From the NCBI GenBank assembly GCA_003212375.1, contig QCPY01000008.1, positions 1 through 56,711 on the forward strand: 56,711 nucleotides of DNA, given 5' to 3'. The position numbers and the translations under genes are program-made. The stretch comes from Prochlorococcus sp. AG-442-N17 (lineage in GTDB: Bacteria > Cyanobacteriota > Cyanobacteriia > PCC-6307 > Cyanobiaceae). Shown one piece after another: positions 9,384-19,896 of the stretch (position 1 is its first letter; the number at the start of each line of letters is the position of its first letter). Below the pieces are notes generated by a model. It had not been told where the DNA came from, made no database searches, and was given only the letters and a program-made list of their open reading frames with translations.

Positions 9384-12300
9384 TTATTTATTTAAGATTC
9401 TTTTTTTAGCTACAAATTTGAAAGCTTCTATAATATCTCCTTCATTCCAGGATGAAAATTTATCACATCCAACTCCACATTCAAACCCTGTATTTACTTC
9501 TTTTACATCATCTTTAGATCTTTTCAATGAATCTAAATTACCTTCAAAAATTACTTTATCTGATCTAAGTACTCTTAAAGAACAATTTCTTTGCAGTTTA
9601 CCATTTTGTATATAGCAACCAGCGATAGCGCCTTTGCCAACCGCAAAAGTAGCTCTTACTTCAGCTTGACCTAAAGATTCTTCAACTAGATCAGGCTCAA
9701 GTAATCCTTCCATAGCTGATTGAATATCTTCTAAAAGTTTATAGATCACCTCATACTCTCTTACGTCCACATTATTAGAGTCAGCTGCTTTTTTGGCGCC
9801 AGAGGCTAGTGATGTATTAAATCCTATTATTACTGATCCAGAAGCAGCAGCAAGATCTATATCAGTCTCAGTTATTTCTCCTGGTGCAGATAAAAGAACT
9901 CTGACTTGAACCTCATTTTTTGGTAATTGTTCTAAAGAACCTAATATAGCTTCTACACTGCCTTGAACATCTGCTTTTAGAATTAGATTTAATTCTTTAA
10001 GTTCTCCATCATTTGCTTGAGTAGATAAAGATGACAAACTCACTCTTCTAGATGCCATTTGCTGGGCTAATTTTGATGCTCTTGCATCAGTAGCTCTTTC
10101 TCCCACAATTGCTCTAGCAGTTTTCTCATCAGGATAAACTTCAAATTCATCACCTGCTGTTGGCACTTCACTAAATCCAAGGGCCTCCACAGGAAATGAA
10201 GGTCCCGCTTCTTTAATTCTATTTCCATGTTCATCAACCATTGCTCTAATTTTTCCGAGAACTGAGCCAGCAGCTAAAACATCGCCAGCTTTTAATGTAC
10301 CGTTCTGTACTAATAAAGTCGCTACAGGACCCTTCGCTTTATCTAAATGGGCTTCAATAACTGTCCCTTTTGCTAATCTTTGTGGATTTGCTTGGAGATC
10401 TTCAACTTCAGAGACCAATAAAATCATCTCAAGTAGTGTATCTATATTTTGATTTTTGATTGCACTGACTGGAACCATCACCACATCTCCTCCCCAGTCT
10501 TCTGCTATTAAACCCTTCTCTGATAATTCTTGTTTAACTCTATCTGGAGAAGCTCCTTCTTTGTCAATTTTATTAATAGCTACCACGATTGGAACTTTTG
10601 CTGCTCTTGCATGACTGATAGCTTCAAGTGTTTGAGGTCTACAACCATCATCAGCTGCTACTACAAGTACTGCAACGTCAGTAACTTTTGTACCCCTTGC
10701 ACGCATGGCAGTAAACGCTTCATGACCTGGAGTATCAAGAAAAGTTAGCTTTTTCTTTTTTGATTCGTGCTCAAAATTTACTTGGTAAGCCCCTATATGT
10801 TGAGTTATTCCACCTGCTTCTCCCGAGGCTACTCTAGATTCTCTGATGGAATCTAAAAGACTTGTTTTCCCATGGTCTACATGCCCCATCACTGTTATAA
10901 CTGGAGGCCTTTTAATAAGATTTTCAATATCATCGGTCTCAATCATATCTACCGTTTTCTTGGCTGCTTCTTCAATATCATCTTGCAAAACAGGTACTCC
11001 AAATTCTTCAGCTACAGTTTCTATTGTTGCCAAATCCAGTGATTGAGTAACTGTAGCTGTAATGCCTTTAAAGAAAAGAGATTTTATTATTTCAGAACTT
11101 TCAAGACTAAGCTTATCGGCTAATTCTTGAACTGTTAAATTACCCTCAGGAACAATAATCATCTCAGGTCTTACTTGTTTAGCATCTTTTGCTGCTTTTA
11201 GCTCCATAGCCCTTCTTTTTTGTCTTTGTCTAGTAGATTCTTTTTTCTTTTTCTTTAATTGTTTTGTGGCTTTTTGCAATTTGGGTCCTTCAGACTTTTC
11301 TTTTTTTGGACGAGCTAAGCTAGCTGATAATATTGAAACCTTCTCTCCTGAGTAGCCGCTTGTTTCAGAGGTTAATGAATCCTCATTTTCGCCTATTATA
11401 TGTACTTTTTGTCTTTGTTTCTGGGGGTTTTTATTTCTTAATGCTTCTAGCTTTGCACTATCATCCCAATCTGTTTTTCCATTTTTCTTCTGGCTGTTTG
11501 CAAATGATCTATGGGGTGTTTTCTTTGCAGGAGGAGTTGAATTTGAACGATTATTTGGAGCTTTTGCCTTCTGCTTGGATACCTCTACATTGTTTTTATC
11601 AAAATTAGATTTTAATAGGTTTTCTGTATCTGAGATATTAGTTTTCTGAAGTTGCATCAGTTCATTAGGTGCCACTGGCTTCCTAATACCTGGAGGCTTT
11701 TGAGTATTTGATTGCGATCCTGGCCTATTGAACCCCGTTTGTCTATAAGGATTCCCTGGTCTATTTGGTGGTCCCTGCCTATTCTGACCCCCTGTTCTAT
11801 TGGAAACGCCTGGTCTATTAGATGTACTTGGCCTATTTGGACTACCCTGTCCATAAGGACTTCCTGGTTTATTTGGTGGTCCCTGCCTATTCTGACCCCC
11901 TGTTCTATTGGAAACGCCTGGTCTAATAGATGTACCTGGCCTATTTAGACTTCCTGGTCTATTTGGAGTTGATGGCCTACTAGGTATAGCAGATCTATTT
12001 GAAGAGGATTGTGTATTTGATGTGGGCTGCCTGGTATTAAAATTATGTCCATATGAGTTGATTTTAGGATCTTCCTTTCTGATCGGGGCTCCTACTAGTT
12101 CAGGTGTACCTTTAATACGAGGATTTTTTAAATTCTTTTGAGAGAAATTTTTATTACTATCAAATCTATTTGATGGCTGAGGTCTTTCATTTAAAGGTTT
12201 ATTTTTATTAGCGTTTACATTTCTATTAGAAGCAGTTAAATTTTTGGGTTTTTCAATTAGTTGAATAGGATGTCTTTCAGGCTTTTTGGTTCTTAGGACT

Positions 12301-12851
12301 GTATTATTCAAAGATTTTTTTTCTTGGACAATCTTCGTTGGATCTTGTTGCTCTTTTAGATTCGTTTTTTTGATTGAACTATTAATGTTATTTTGTTTAT
12401 TTAAAAGAGTTTGAGACTTTAGATTAGAGACGATTGTTGGGGGAGTTGGATTCTCAAGTTTAGTTGTATTTATTTTATTTGAGGTTATTGGTAAGTTACC
12501 CGGTTTATTTATAGGTTTAATCAAAAGAGGTTTTTTATTTAAATTTCCTTTTGGGGATTGATCTTGCTGTAGGGGATTAGTTCGAGAATTGATATCTTTG
12601 TTTTGATTGTCAATAATTTTTTGGTGATCACTCTTAGATTTGTGTGTAGATTTATTGATAGACAGTATTTTTTTTTCTGAATTTTTCCCTTCTAAAAGAT
12701 TTTTAATTTTTTTTGCATCCTCTAAACTAATTGAACTGCTGTGACTTTTAACTGATATTGAAAGTTTTTGAGCAGCATCCAATATATCTTTGTTTTCCAG
12801 TTTTAAATCTCTGGAAAGTTCATAAACTCTGATTTTATCGCTGATAGTCAT
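9384..12851 (-). CDS. infB: Translation initiation factor IF-2
   Basis: GTPase that places initiator tRNA on the 30S subunit and promotes subunit joining. The protein is long (1155 residues) because of a ~550-residue N-terminal part. An IF2_N-like helix module at the start ([22 protein letters not shown]) is followed by a Lys/Asn/Pro/Gln-rich linker with repeated NRPG/NRTG/NRQG units (~residues 290-375), a basic stretch, and a second IF2_N module (~570-620). The GTPase domain has GHVDHGKT (~655), DTPGHEAF and NKID. Domains II, III ([14 protein letters not shown]) and IV follow. It is the last gene of rimP-nusA-ylxR-infB. The linker holds a DNA-level duplication listed separately. Confidence 0.97.
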   Translation of the reverse strand: MTISDKIRVYELSRDLKLENKDILDAAQKLSISVKSHSSSISLEDAKKIKNLLEGKNSEKKILSINKSTHKSKSDHQKIIDNQNKDINSRTNPLQQDQSPKGNLNKKPLLIKPINKPGNLPITSNKINTTKLENPTPPTIVSNLKSQTLLNKQNNINSSIKKTNLKEQQDPTKIVQEKKSLNNTVLRTKKPERHPIQLIEKPKNLTASNRNVNANKNKPLNERPQPSNRFDSNKNFSQKNLKNPRIKGTPELVGAPIRKEDPKINSYGHNFNTRQPTSNTQSSSNRSAIPSRPSTPNRPGSLNRPGTSIRPGVSNRTGGQNRQGPPNKPGSPYGQGSPNRPSTSNRPGVSNRTGGQNRQGPPNRPGNPYRQTGFNRPGSQSNTQKPPGIRKPVAPNELMQLQKTNISDTENLLKSNFDKNNVEVSKQKAKAPNNRSNSTPPAKKTPHRSFANSQKKNGKTDWDDSAKLEALRNKNPQKQRQKVHIIGENEDSLTSETSGYSGEKVSILSASLARPKKEKSEGPKLQKATKQLKKKKKESTRQRQKRRAMELKAAKDAKQVRPEMIIVPEGNLTVQELADKLSLESSEIIKSLFFKGITATVTQSLDLATIETVAEEFGVPVLQDDIEEAAKKTVDMIETDDIENLIKRPPVITVMGHVDHGKTSLLDSIRESRVASGEAGGITQHIGAYQVNFEHESKKKKLTFLDTPGHEAFTAMRARGTKVTDVAVLVVAADDGCRPQTLEAISHARAAKVPIVVAINKIDKEGASPDRVKQELSEKGLIAEDWGGDVVMVPVSAIKNQNIDTLLEMILLVSEVEDLQANPQRLAKGTVIEAHLDKAKGPVATLLVQNGTLKAGDVLAAGSVLGKIRAMVDEHGNRIKEAGPSFPVEALGFSEVPTAGDEFEVYPDEKTARAIVGERATDARASKLAQQMASRRVSLSSLSTQANDGELKELNLILKADVQGSVEAILGSLEQLPKNEVQVRVLLSAPGEITETDIDLAAASGSVIIGFNTSLASGAKKAADSNNVDVREYEVIYKLLEDIQSAMEGLLEPDLVEESLGQAEVRATFAVGKGAIAGCYIQNGKLQRNCSLRVLRSDKVIFEGNLDSLKRSKDDVKEVNTGFECGVGCDKFSSWNEGDIIEAFKFVAKKRILNK
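11762..11925. repeat. Direct repeat in the infB linker (two 56-base copies, 108 bases apart)
   Basis: Positions 11762-11817 and 11870-11925 are identical over 56 bases. Similarity continues for about 20 more bases with two mismatches before it breaks down. The offset of 108 bases is exactly 36 codons, so the frame is kept. On the protein the copies are near residues 310-328 and 346-364, both reading [18 protein letters not shown]. This is a recent in-frame tandem duplication inside the proline/glycine-rich linker. Confidence 0.9.
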
Positions 12852-12923
12852 TTAGTATAAATGTTAATCTTTTTTTTTAATTTTTAAAGAATATAATCTT
12901 AATTATATGCTCTTTTGTGATAG

Positions 12924-13184
12924 TTATTTATAGTTTGCAATTTCCATCTCAAAAATATCAAAAAAATTAGAACTTAAATTGCGCTTTAAAGCTTTTTGAA
13001 GCTTTTTTTGAAGTTTAGAATCTGTGTAACACTTTTTTGATTTACAAATGTAGGCAGAACGACCCATGCCTTGGTTAAGCATTATTCCTAACTTATGATC
13101 ATTAGTAATCTTTAAAAGATTATTTCTATCAAAAGTTGTCCTACAGGAAATACACTTACGCATGACAGGAGTTTTTTGAATCAC
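12924..13184 (-). CDS. ylxR: YlxR family RNA-binding protein (DUF448)
   Basis: An 86-residue member of the YlxR family, usually encoded between nusA and infB as here. Family features seen are MRKCISCRTTFDRNNLLKI, the conserved GMGRSAYICKSKKC, and a lysine-rich helix (LQKKLQKALKRNL) likely to contact RNA. Some YlxR proteins act as nucleoid- or RNase P-associated regulators; the role in cyanobacteria is not known to me. Its start overlaps the nusA stop by four bases, so it is translationally coupled to nusA. Confidence 0.9.
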   Translation of the reverse strand: MIQKTPVMRKCISCRTTFDRNNLLKITNDHKLGIMLNQGMGRSAYICKSKKCYTDSKLQKKLQKALKRNLSSNFFDIFEMEIANYK

Positions 13185-14584
13185 CGTGTTTTCTCCTCAG
13201 TTGTCACTATTTCATCCTGGTTAACATTTGCCATTTGACTGCTTTCGGAAAGATTTTCTTGTTCGTATGATTCATTCCCATATTCTTCATCATCTTCAGG
13301 TAGAGGATAAAGTTCCCTCAATCTTGCATCTTCTGCTGCTCTTGCTGCTTGCTCTACCTCTAATCTTTGTTCAGCTTCTCTTTGGAGATTCTCTTCTTCC
13401 TCTCTTTGAACAATTAATTCTGCTACTGCATTGTCTTCAGCTTCTTGATCATATTCATGAGAGTTTTTAACGTCTATTTTCCAACCAGTTAATCTAGCTG
13501 CTAGGCGTACATTTTGACCTTCTCTTCCTATTGCAAGACTCAATTGATCAGGAGGAACTAAAACATGAGCATGTTGTCCTTCTGGATCAACTAGCCTGAC
13601 AAGATCAACTTTAGCCGGGCTCAAAGAATTCAATATGTATTGTATTGGATCAGATGACCATTTAATAACATCAATTTTTTCCCCTCTTAATTCGTTAACT
13701 ACTTGTTGAATTCTTGCTCCTCTTGCTCCAATGCAAGCGCCAACAGGATCAACTTCTCTCTCAATAGTATCCACTGCGACTTTCGTCCTAGGGCCGACAG
13801 CTCTTGAAGGAGGGTTTGCTTCTCTTGATACAGCAACAATTTTTACTGTACCTTCCTGAATTTCTGGGACTTCATTTTCAAATAAATAAACTACTAAACC
13901 AGCATTAGCTCTACTTACAAAAAGTTGAGGCCCTTTTCTAGCTATTTCACTAACTTCTTTAAGAAATACTTTGAATGTTGCGTTAGCTCTATAATTGTCA
14001 TTTGGTAATTGATCCTTTTTTGGAAGTTCTGCTTCTACTTCTGGTCTACCGATACCAGAGCTAACCCCCATTATTACTGATTGCCTTTCAAATCTTATAA
14101 CTCTTGCAGTTAAAACAGGATCTTCCAAATCAGCAAATTCTTCCTGAATCATTTTTCTTTGTTGGTCTCTTAACTGTTGAGCCAATACTTGCTTCGTAGT
14201 TGAGGCAGCCATTCTGCCAAAATCTTCTTTTTCTGGAGTAACATCTAAAACAACGGTATCACCTATTTGAGCATCTTCAGCAACTTGTTTTACTTCAAGA
14301 AGAGATATTTGATGATCTTCGCTTTCAACCTCTTCAACAATCACCTTACTTGATAAAATTCGATAACCTTCTTCATCTAGATCAAATCCCACATCAAAAT
14401 TACTAAAATAATCTTCATCGAATGGATCTTCTTTAACTCCAATATAGAATGTTCTTCTATATTTTTCGTAACCTTTAAGTAAGGCTTCACGTAAAGCTGA
14501 TTCCACAACATGAGGAGGTAATTTCTTTTCCTCACTGATGTCTTCAATAAGGTTGTTTAAACCTGGGAGAATTACTAATGCCAT
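13181..14584 (-). CDS. nusA: Transcription termination/antitermination factor NusA
   Basis: Binds RNA polymerase and nascent RNA to modulate pausing, termination and antitermination. The 467 residues show the N-terminal polymerase-binding domain, an S1 domain (about 130-200), KH1 (VDPVGACIGARGARIQQVVNELRG) and KH2 (LSLAIGREGQNVRLAARLTGW). It lacks the acidic repeats of the E. coli protein and instead ends in a Glu/Gln-rich tail (from ~390), as is usual for cyanobacteria. It follows rimP by 37 bases and overlaps ylxR by four. Confidence 0.96.
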   Translation of the reverse strand: MALVILPGLNNLIEDISEEKKLPPHVVESALREALLKGYEKYRRTFYIGVKEDPFDEDYFSNFDVGFDLDEEGYRILSSKVIVEEVESEDHQISLLEVKQVAEDAQIGDTVVLDVTPEKEDFGRMAASTTKQVLAQQLRDQQRKMIQEEFADLEDPVLTARVIRFERQSVIMGVSSGIGRPEVEAELPKKDQLPNDNYRANATFKVFLKEVSEIARKGPQLFVSRANAGLVVYLFENEVPEIQEGTVKIVAVSREANPPSRAVGPRTKVAVDTIEREVDPVGACIGARGARIQQVVNELRGEKIDVIKWSSDPIQYILNSLSPAKVDLVRLVDPEGQHAHVLVPPDQLSLAIGREGQNVRLAARLTGWKIDVKNSHEYDQEAEDNAVAELIVQREEEENLQREAEQRLEVEQAARAAEDARLRELYPLPEDDEEYGNESYEQENLSESSQMANVNQDEIVTTEEKTR

Positions 14585-14621
14585 CTATGATGGGTAAAAT
14601 GAATAATGGTTGAAAAATGCA

Positions 14622-15089
14622 TTAGTCTTCGAGAGTGCAAAGACTAATCTTTAATACTTCAGTATAAGGGATTTTTTTTATCTTACCTTTTATGTTAATG
14701 GCTAAAAAATCTTTAGACTTTTCATAAAGCAAACCATTTAAAAATTTTTTTTGTAAATTCTTTTGGTTTAACTCAACATTAACTGGAAAACCTTTAAAAG
14801 TTTTGAAGTCTCTTTCTGAGGTTAATTCATCACTGACCCCTTGACTACTAATTTCTAAAACATATGAACATTTTAAAAGATTTGATTTTTCAATAACTAT
14901 AGATGCAGGGTTATTGAATCTTGAGCAATCATCTAGAGTAATATCTTCTTCGTTATTTTTTTTAATGATAATTTTTATAATTAAGGGTTTTTGATTTGTC
15001 AGAAAATTTATACTATATATTTCCAGATTAAATTCTTTAGCAGCATCCTGTAGAAGAATCTCTAAATTTTTTTTAAATTCTTTATCCAA
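14622..15089 (-). CDS. rimP: Ribosome maturation factor RimP
   Basis: Needed for maturation of the 30S subunit. The 155-residue length and fold order fit: an N-terminal alpha/beta domain with [18 protein letters not shown], then [25 protein letters not shown] (the equivalent of the family's L-E-V-S-S-P-G motif, here with Gln for Pro) and a C-terminal SH3-like domain. It is first in the rimP-nusA-ylxR-infB cluster, an order kept across bacteria. Its start is 159 bases from the divergent protease gene. Confidence 0.92.
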   Translation of the reverse strand: MDKEFKKNLEILLQDAAKEFNLEIYSINFLTNQKPLIIKIIIKKNNEEDITLDDCSRFNNPASIVIEKSNLLKCSYVLEISSQGVSDELTSERDFKTFKGFPVNVELNQKNLQKKFLNGLLYEKSKDFLAINIKGKIKKIPYTEVLKISLCTLED

Positions 15090-15230
15090 AATTATTTAGA
15101 TATTTAATCTTTAATTTGTTTATTATTTTCTCATATTGAAATGTTTTTTTGAAATTTTTTAATATGTATTTTATGGATGTAAACAAAAAGACAACATTGG
15201 AAAATTTATTCAACTAAATTAAATTAATAA

Positions 15231-16379
<1,149 letters not shown>

Positions 16380-16427
16380 ATCATGTGTTGAAATTTAATG
16401 ATCTATAAACTTTAGGTAAAAAACATT

Positions 16428-17141
16428 TTGGATTTACAGACTCAGATGAAACAAATAGTAGCTGATGCGGCTATTAAGGAAGTAGAGGATGGAATGGTTT
16501 TAGGTTTAGGGTCTGGTTCAACTGCAGCACTCATGATAAAAAGTCTTGCCGAACAAATTAGATTAGGCAAATTAAAAAATATTGTGGGAGTGCCAACTTC
16601 TTTTCAATCAGAGGTTCTTGCACTAGAACTTCAGATTCCATTAATTGATTTAGCTTCAGTTACTCAGATTGATTTAGCTATTGATGGAGCAGATGAAGTT
16701 GATCCAGACTTTCAATTAATAAAGGGCGGCGGAGCTTGCCATGTTCGTGAAAAATTGGTTGCATCAAAAGCAAATAAATTATTAATTGTTGTTGATGAAA
16801 CAAAGTTAGTACAAAATTTAAACCTTGTGTTTCCTCTTCCCATAGAGGTTCTACCATCTGCTTGGAAACAGGTAAAGGATATAGTTTCAGAAATGAGTGG
16901 AGTTTCTAATTTAAGGATGGCGACAAAAAAAGCAGGCCCTGTTGTCACCGATGAAGGTAATTTGATTTTGGATGTTTTATTTAATGATGGTATAAAGGAT
17001 CCAAAAGATTTAGAAATGCGTATCAACAATATCCCTGGAGTCTTAGAAAATGGTTTGTTTGTTGATTTAACAGATAAGGTGTTGGTGGGTAGAATTGAAA
17101 ATAATGTTCCAGTTTTATTTTCACCTTCTAAGGGGTTTTAA
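16428..17141 (+). CDS. rpiA: Ribose-5-phosphate isomerase A
   Basis: Interconverts ribose 5-phosphate and ribulose 5-phosphate in the Calvin and pentose phosphate cycles. Family motifs are GLGSGSTAA (phosphate loop), DGADEVD and [11 protein letters not shown], in a protein of 237 residues. The start given is TTG at 16428; the ATG six codons later (16446, MKQIVADAA) is an equally plausible start. The stop shares the four bases TTAA with the stop of the convergent hisD. Confidence 0.95.
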   Translation: MDLQTQMKQIVADAAIKEVEDGMVLGLGSGSTAALMIKSLAEQIRLGKLKNIVGVPTSFQSEVLALELQIPLIDLASVTQIDLAIDGADEVDPDFQLIKGGGACHVREKLVASKANKLLIVVDETKLVQNLNLVFPLPIEVLPSAWKQVKDIVSEMSGVSNLRMATKKAGPVVTDEGNLILDVLFNDGIKDPKDLEMRINNIPGVLENGLFVDLTDKVLVGRIENNVPVLFSPSKGF

Positions 17142-18424
17142 TCTTCAAATCTAATTTTTACTGAATTTGCATGACTATATAAACCTTCACTGTTTGCTAA
17201 ATTTATAATATCCGAGCTGTTGATTTTTAAACTTTTTTCATTAAATTCAATTATTGAAGTATTTTTCATGAAGGTTTCAACTCCCAATGAGCCATTAAAG
17301 CGCGCATTCCCGCATGTAGGTAAAGTGTGGTTTGGTCCGGCTAAATAATCTCCTACAGCTTCTGGTGTCCATTTACCAAGAAAAATTGCACCCGCATTTT
17401 CGATATTTTTAAGTGTCTTGCTAGGATCAATAGTAATAATTTCTAAATGTTCTGGTGCAAACTCATTGCTAAGTTCAATACATGTTTCTAAATTGTCGCA
17501 AATAGCAATTAATCCCCAATTTTCTATTGATTTAATACAAATTTCTTTTCTAGGGTGATGCTCTATTTTCTTAAAGACTTCATCAAAAACTTCTTGAGCT
17601 TGGTCATGTGATGTGGTCAAAAGTATTGAGGAAGCTAATGGATCATGTTCTGCCTGGGCTAATAAATCTGTTGCTATTTGAGAACTGTTAGCTGATCTAT
17701 CCGCGATAATCAAAATTTCACTTGGACCTGCTAAAGAATCGATACCAGTAAATCCATAAATTGACTTTTTAGCAGCGGTGACATAGATATTTCCAGGTCC
17801 CGAAATTACATCTACTTTATTTATTTGCTTGGTGCCAAAAGCTAAGGCTCCAATTGCCTGTGCTCCTCCAACTCTAAAAACCTTATCAATCCCTGATAAG
17901 TATGCAGCAGCTAAAACAGTTTGATTTATTATCCCTTTTTTATTTCCCGGAGATACCATTGATATTTCTTTAACCCCAGCTACTTTGGCAGGGATAGCAT
18001 TCATTAAAACTGTACTTGGATAAGATGCTCTACCTCCAGGGATATACAAGCCAGCTTTTTTTACTGGAGTCCATTTTCTTTGGACAGAGTCTCCATCTTC
18101 TCCTTTTATAGTAAATGATTCAGGTATTTCTTTTTCATGGAATTTTTTTATTCTTTCGTAGGCAATTTCCAATGATTTTTTTAAATGATTATCTGTTTTA
18201 TCCCAAGCAGTCTTTAAATCTTCAGCACAAACTTGCATAGGATTAGGATCATATCCATCAAATTTTTTTGTATATTTTTCTATTGCTTTATCTCCATGCA
18301 GTTTCACCTCTTTAAGAATTTCTTCAACTATTGAATTTATTTTTTTATTGTCGTCGGAGGAAGTCCTTTGTGAGATTCTTTTTAACTCTTTGAGAGCTTT
18401 TAATTTATTATTTATTATCTTCAT
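17138..18424 (-). CDS. hisD: Histidinol dehydrogenase
   Basis: Zn-dependent enzyme that oxidises histidinol to histidine with two NAD, the last steps of histidine synthesis. The 428 residues include [19 protein letters not shown], the [13 protein letters not shown] loop, [11 protein letters not shown], the metal-site region LLAQAEHDP, and the C-terminal [14 protein letters not shown]. No other his gene is adjacent, in line with scattered his genes in cyanobacteria. It is divergent from rpsT. Confidence 0.96.
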   Translation of the reverse strand: MKIINNKLKALKELKRISQRTSSDDNKKINSIVEEILKEVKLHGDKAIEKYTKKFDGYDPNPMQVCAEDLKTAWDKTDNHLKKSLEIAYERIKKFHEKEIPESFTIKGEDGDSVQRKWTPVKKAGLYIPGGRASYPSTVLMNAIPAKVAGVKEISMVSPGNKKGIINQTVLAAAYLSGIDKVFRVGGAQAIGALAFGTKQINKVDVISGPGNIYVTAAKKSIYGFTGIDSLAGPSEILIIADRSANSSQIATDLLAQAEHDPLASSILLTTSHDQAQEVFDEVFKKIEHHPRKEICIKSIENWGLIAICDNLETCIELSNEFAPEHLEIITIDPSKTLKNIENAGAIFLGKWTPEAVGDYLAGPNHTLPTCGNARFNGSLGVETFMKNTSIIEFNEKSLKINSSDIINLANSEGLYSHANSVKIRFED

Positions 18425-18495
18425 ATTATTAATAATTAATTTAAATTGAATAGATTAATTACTTAATTAACTGATCTAAAACAAATTATATATTA

Positions 18496-18525
18496 TTGAT
18501 TAGTAGACTAACTCTTTGATATACT
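18496..18525 (+). promoter_or_regulatory. Possible promoter of rpsT
   Basis: TTGATT (18496-18501), an 18-base spacer and TATACT (18520-18525) resemble a sigma-70 type -35/-10 pair. The start codon follows 25 bases after the -10, so the leader would be short. In DNA this rich in A/T, such matches occur by chance. Confidence 0.3.
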
Positions 18526-18550
18526 ATATATCTATAATTAATTTATTACT

Positions 18551-18844
18551 GTGGCCAATAACAAATCAGCAAAAAAAAGAATTCAAATTGCTGAAAGAAA
18601 TCGATTACTTAACAAATCATATAAATCAACTGTAAGAACACTTACAAAAAAAACTCTAGCTAAATGCGAAGAATATAAACAAAATCCTAATTCAGATAAT
18701 AAAAATCAAGTTATGTTTAGTATAAATGAAGCCTACAGCATTATCGATAAAGCAGTTAAAAAGAATGTTTTACATAAAAACAACGGTGCTAACAAAAAAT
18801 CAAGAATCAACAAATTAGTCAAAAATTTTCTTACAAGCAAGTGA
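18551..18844 (+). CDS. rpsT: 30S ribosomal protein S20
   Basis: Small basic protein of the 30S subunit that binds 16S rRNA. The 97 residues begin (GTG start) with MANNKSAKKRIQIAERNRLLN, the family's signature, and are Lys/Asn-rich throughout with the expected helices (EAYSIIDKAVKKNVLHKNNGANKKSRI). The gene is nine bases ahead of tatD, so the two are probably co-transcribed, and is divergent from hisD. Confidence 0.96.
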   Translation: MANNKSAKKRIQIAERNRLLNKSYKSTVRTLTKKTLAKCEEYKQNPNSDNKNQVMFSINEAYSIIDKAVKKNVLHKNNGANKKSRINKLVKNFLTSK

Positions 18845-18853
18845 TTTTTTAAT

Positions 18854-19648
18854 ATGAGCGATATCGAACTCATAGATTCTCACTGTCATTTGATATTTGA
18901 AAATTTTGAAGAAGATCTTGATGAAGTTGTTTCAAGATGGCGTTCGATAGGAGTAAAAAAGTTGCTACATGCTTGCTGTGAGTTATCAGAAATTCCTAAA
19001 TTACAAAAAATATCTCGAAAATTTGATGAAATATATTACTCTGTCGGTTTACATCCTCTTGAAGCTGATAAATGGTCTAGTCATTCTAAATCTACATTGA
19101 AAACTGCAGCCCAAAGTGATTCAAGAGTTGTAGCTATTGGCGAATTGGGATTGGATTTTTTTAAAAGTGATAATTTTAATAAACAGATAGATGCTCTAAT
19201 ACCACAAATGCTTTTAGCCTATGAACTTGAACTGCCTGTGATTATTCATTGTAGAGAAGCTGCCGATGAGATGATAAAAATATGTAATATGCTTTCTAAG
19301 CAAGGTAAATGTCCTAGAGGAGTATTGCATTGTTGGAGTGGAACTCCTCATGAAATGAAGCAATTTTTGGATCTTGGATTCTATATAAGTTTTAGCGGGA
19401 TAGTTACATTCCCAAAAGCATATGAAATTCATGAATGTGCAAGAGTTGTTCCTAGTGATAGATACTTGATAGAGACAGATGCACCATTTTTAGCTCCTGT
19501 TCCTTACAGAGGGAAAAGAAATGAGCCAGCTTTTGTTGAAAGTGTGGCTAATTCAATAGCCAGTTTAAGATCTTCAGAGTTGAAAAATATTGCAAAAGAG
19601 TCATTTAAGAATGCTGAAGATTTATTTAAATTTGACTTGATAAAGTAA
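18854..19648 (+). CDS. tatD: TatD family metal-dependent hydrolase / DNase
   Basis: TIM-barrel metallohydrolase with DNase activity in characterised relatives. Metal-binding motifs are all present: DSHCHL at the start, the glutamate in IGELGLDFF, PVIIHCREA, VLHCWSGT and IETDAPFLAP near the end. The 264-residue length is normal. It lies between rpsT and rpoB; a 248-base spacer separates it from rpoB. Confidence 0.93.
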   Translation: MSDIELIDSHCHLIFENFEEDLDEVVSRWRSIGVKKLLHACCELSEIPKLQKISRKFDEIYYSVGLHPLEADKWSSHSKSTLKTAAQSDSRVVAIGELGLDFFKSDNFNKQIDALIPQMLLAYELELPVIIHCREAADEMIKICNMLSKQGKCPRGVLHCWSGTPHEMKQFLDLGFYISFSGIVTFPKAYEIHECARVVPSDRYLIETDAPFLAPVPYRGKRNEPAFVESVANSIASLRSSELKNIAKESFKNAEDLFKFDLIK

Positions 19649-19896
19649 CACTAAACCTGTTAGTATTTAGAATTACTGGAAATTTTTATTAATTATTAGT
19701 AATCATCTAAATTTATCTAAATTAAAGTGTGGTTTTATAACCATCATTCTTAATTATTAAAGTTTTGAATTAGTGAGGATATTTGTTGGATTCAAGACTA
19801 AATTCTCGGATTCTATCAAAAATTCTTTCAATTGATTCTATAGTTAATTTAAATCTAAAGTAATTAGTAAAACTTACAGAATAGCGGGTTTCTTGG
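19649..19896 (+). promoter_or_regulatory. Leader/promoter region of the rpoB-rpoC1-rpoC2 operon
   Basis: A 248-base gene-free stretch before rpoB. A short hairpin, TGGTT-TTAT-AACCA at 19730-19743, is the only structure I see. No ribosomal protein gene precedes rpoB here, unlike in E. coli, so this spacer most likely holds the operon's promoter. Confidence 0.45.

Noticed and set aside
11333-12141. Several frames of 65-91 residues opposite or inside the infB linker (11333-11608, 11657-11854, 11712-11948, 11908-12141)
   Set aside because: They arise from the repetitive, stop-poor linker of infB; their products are only shadows of the NRPG repeats.
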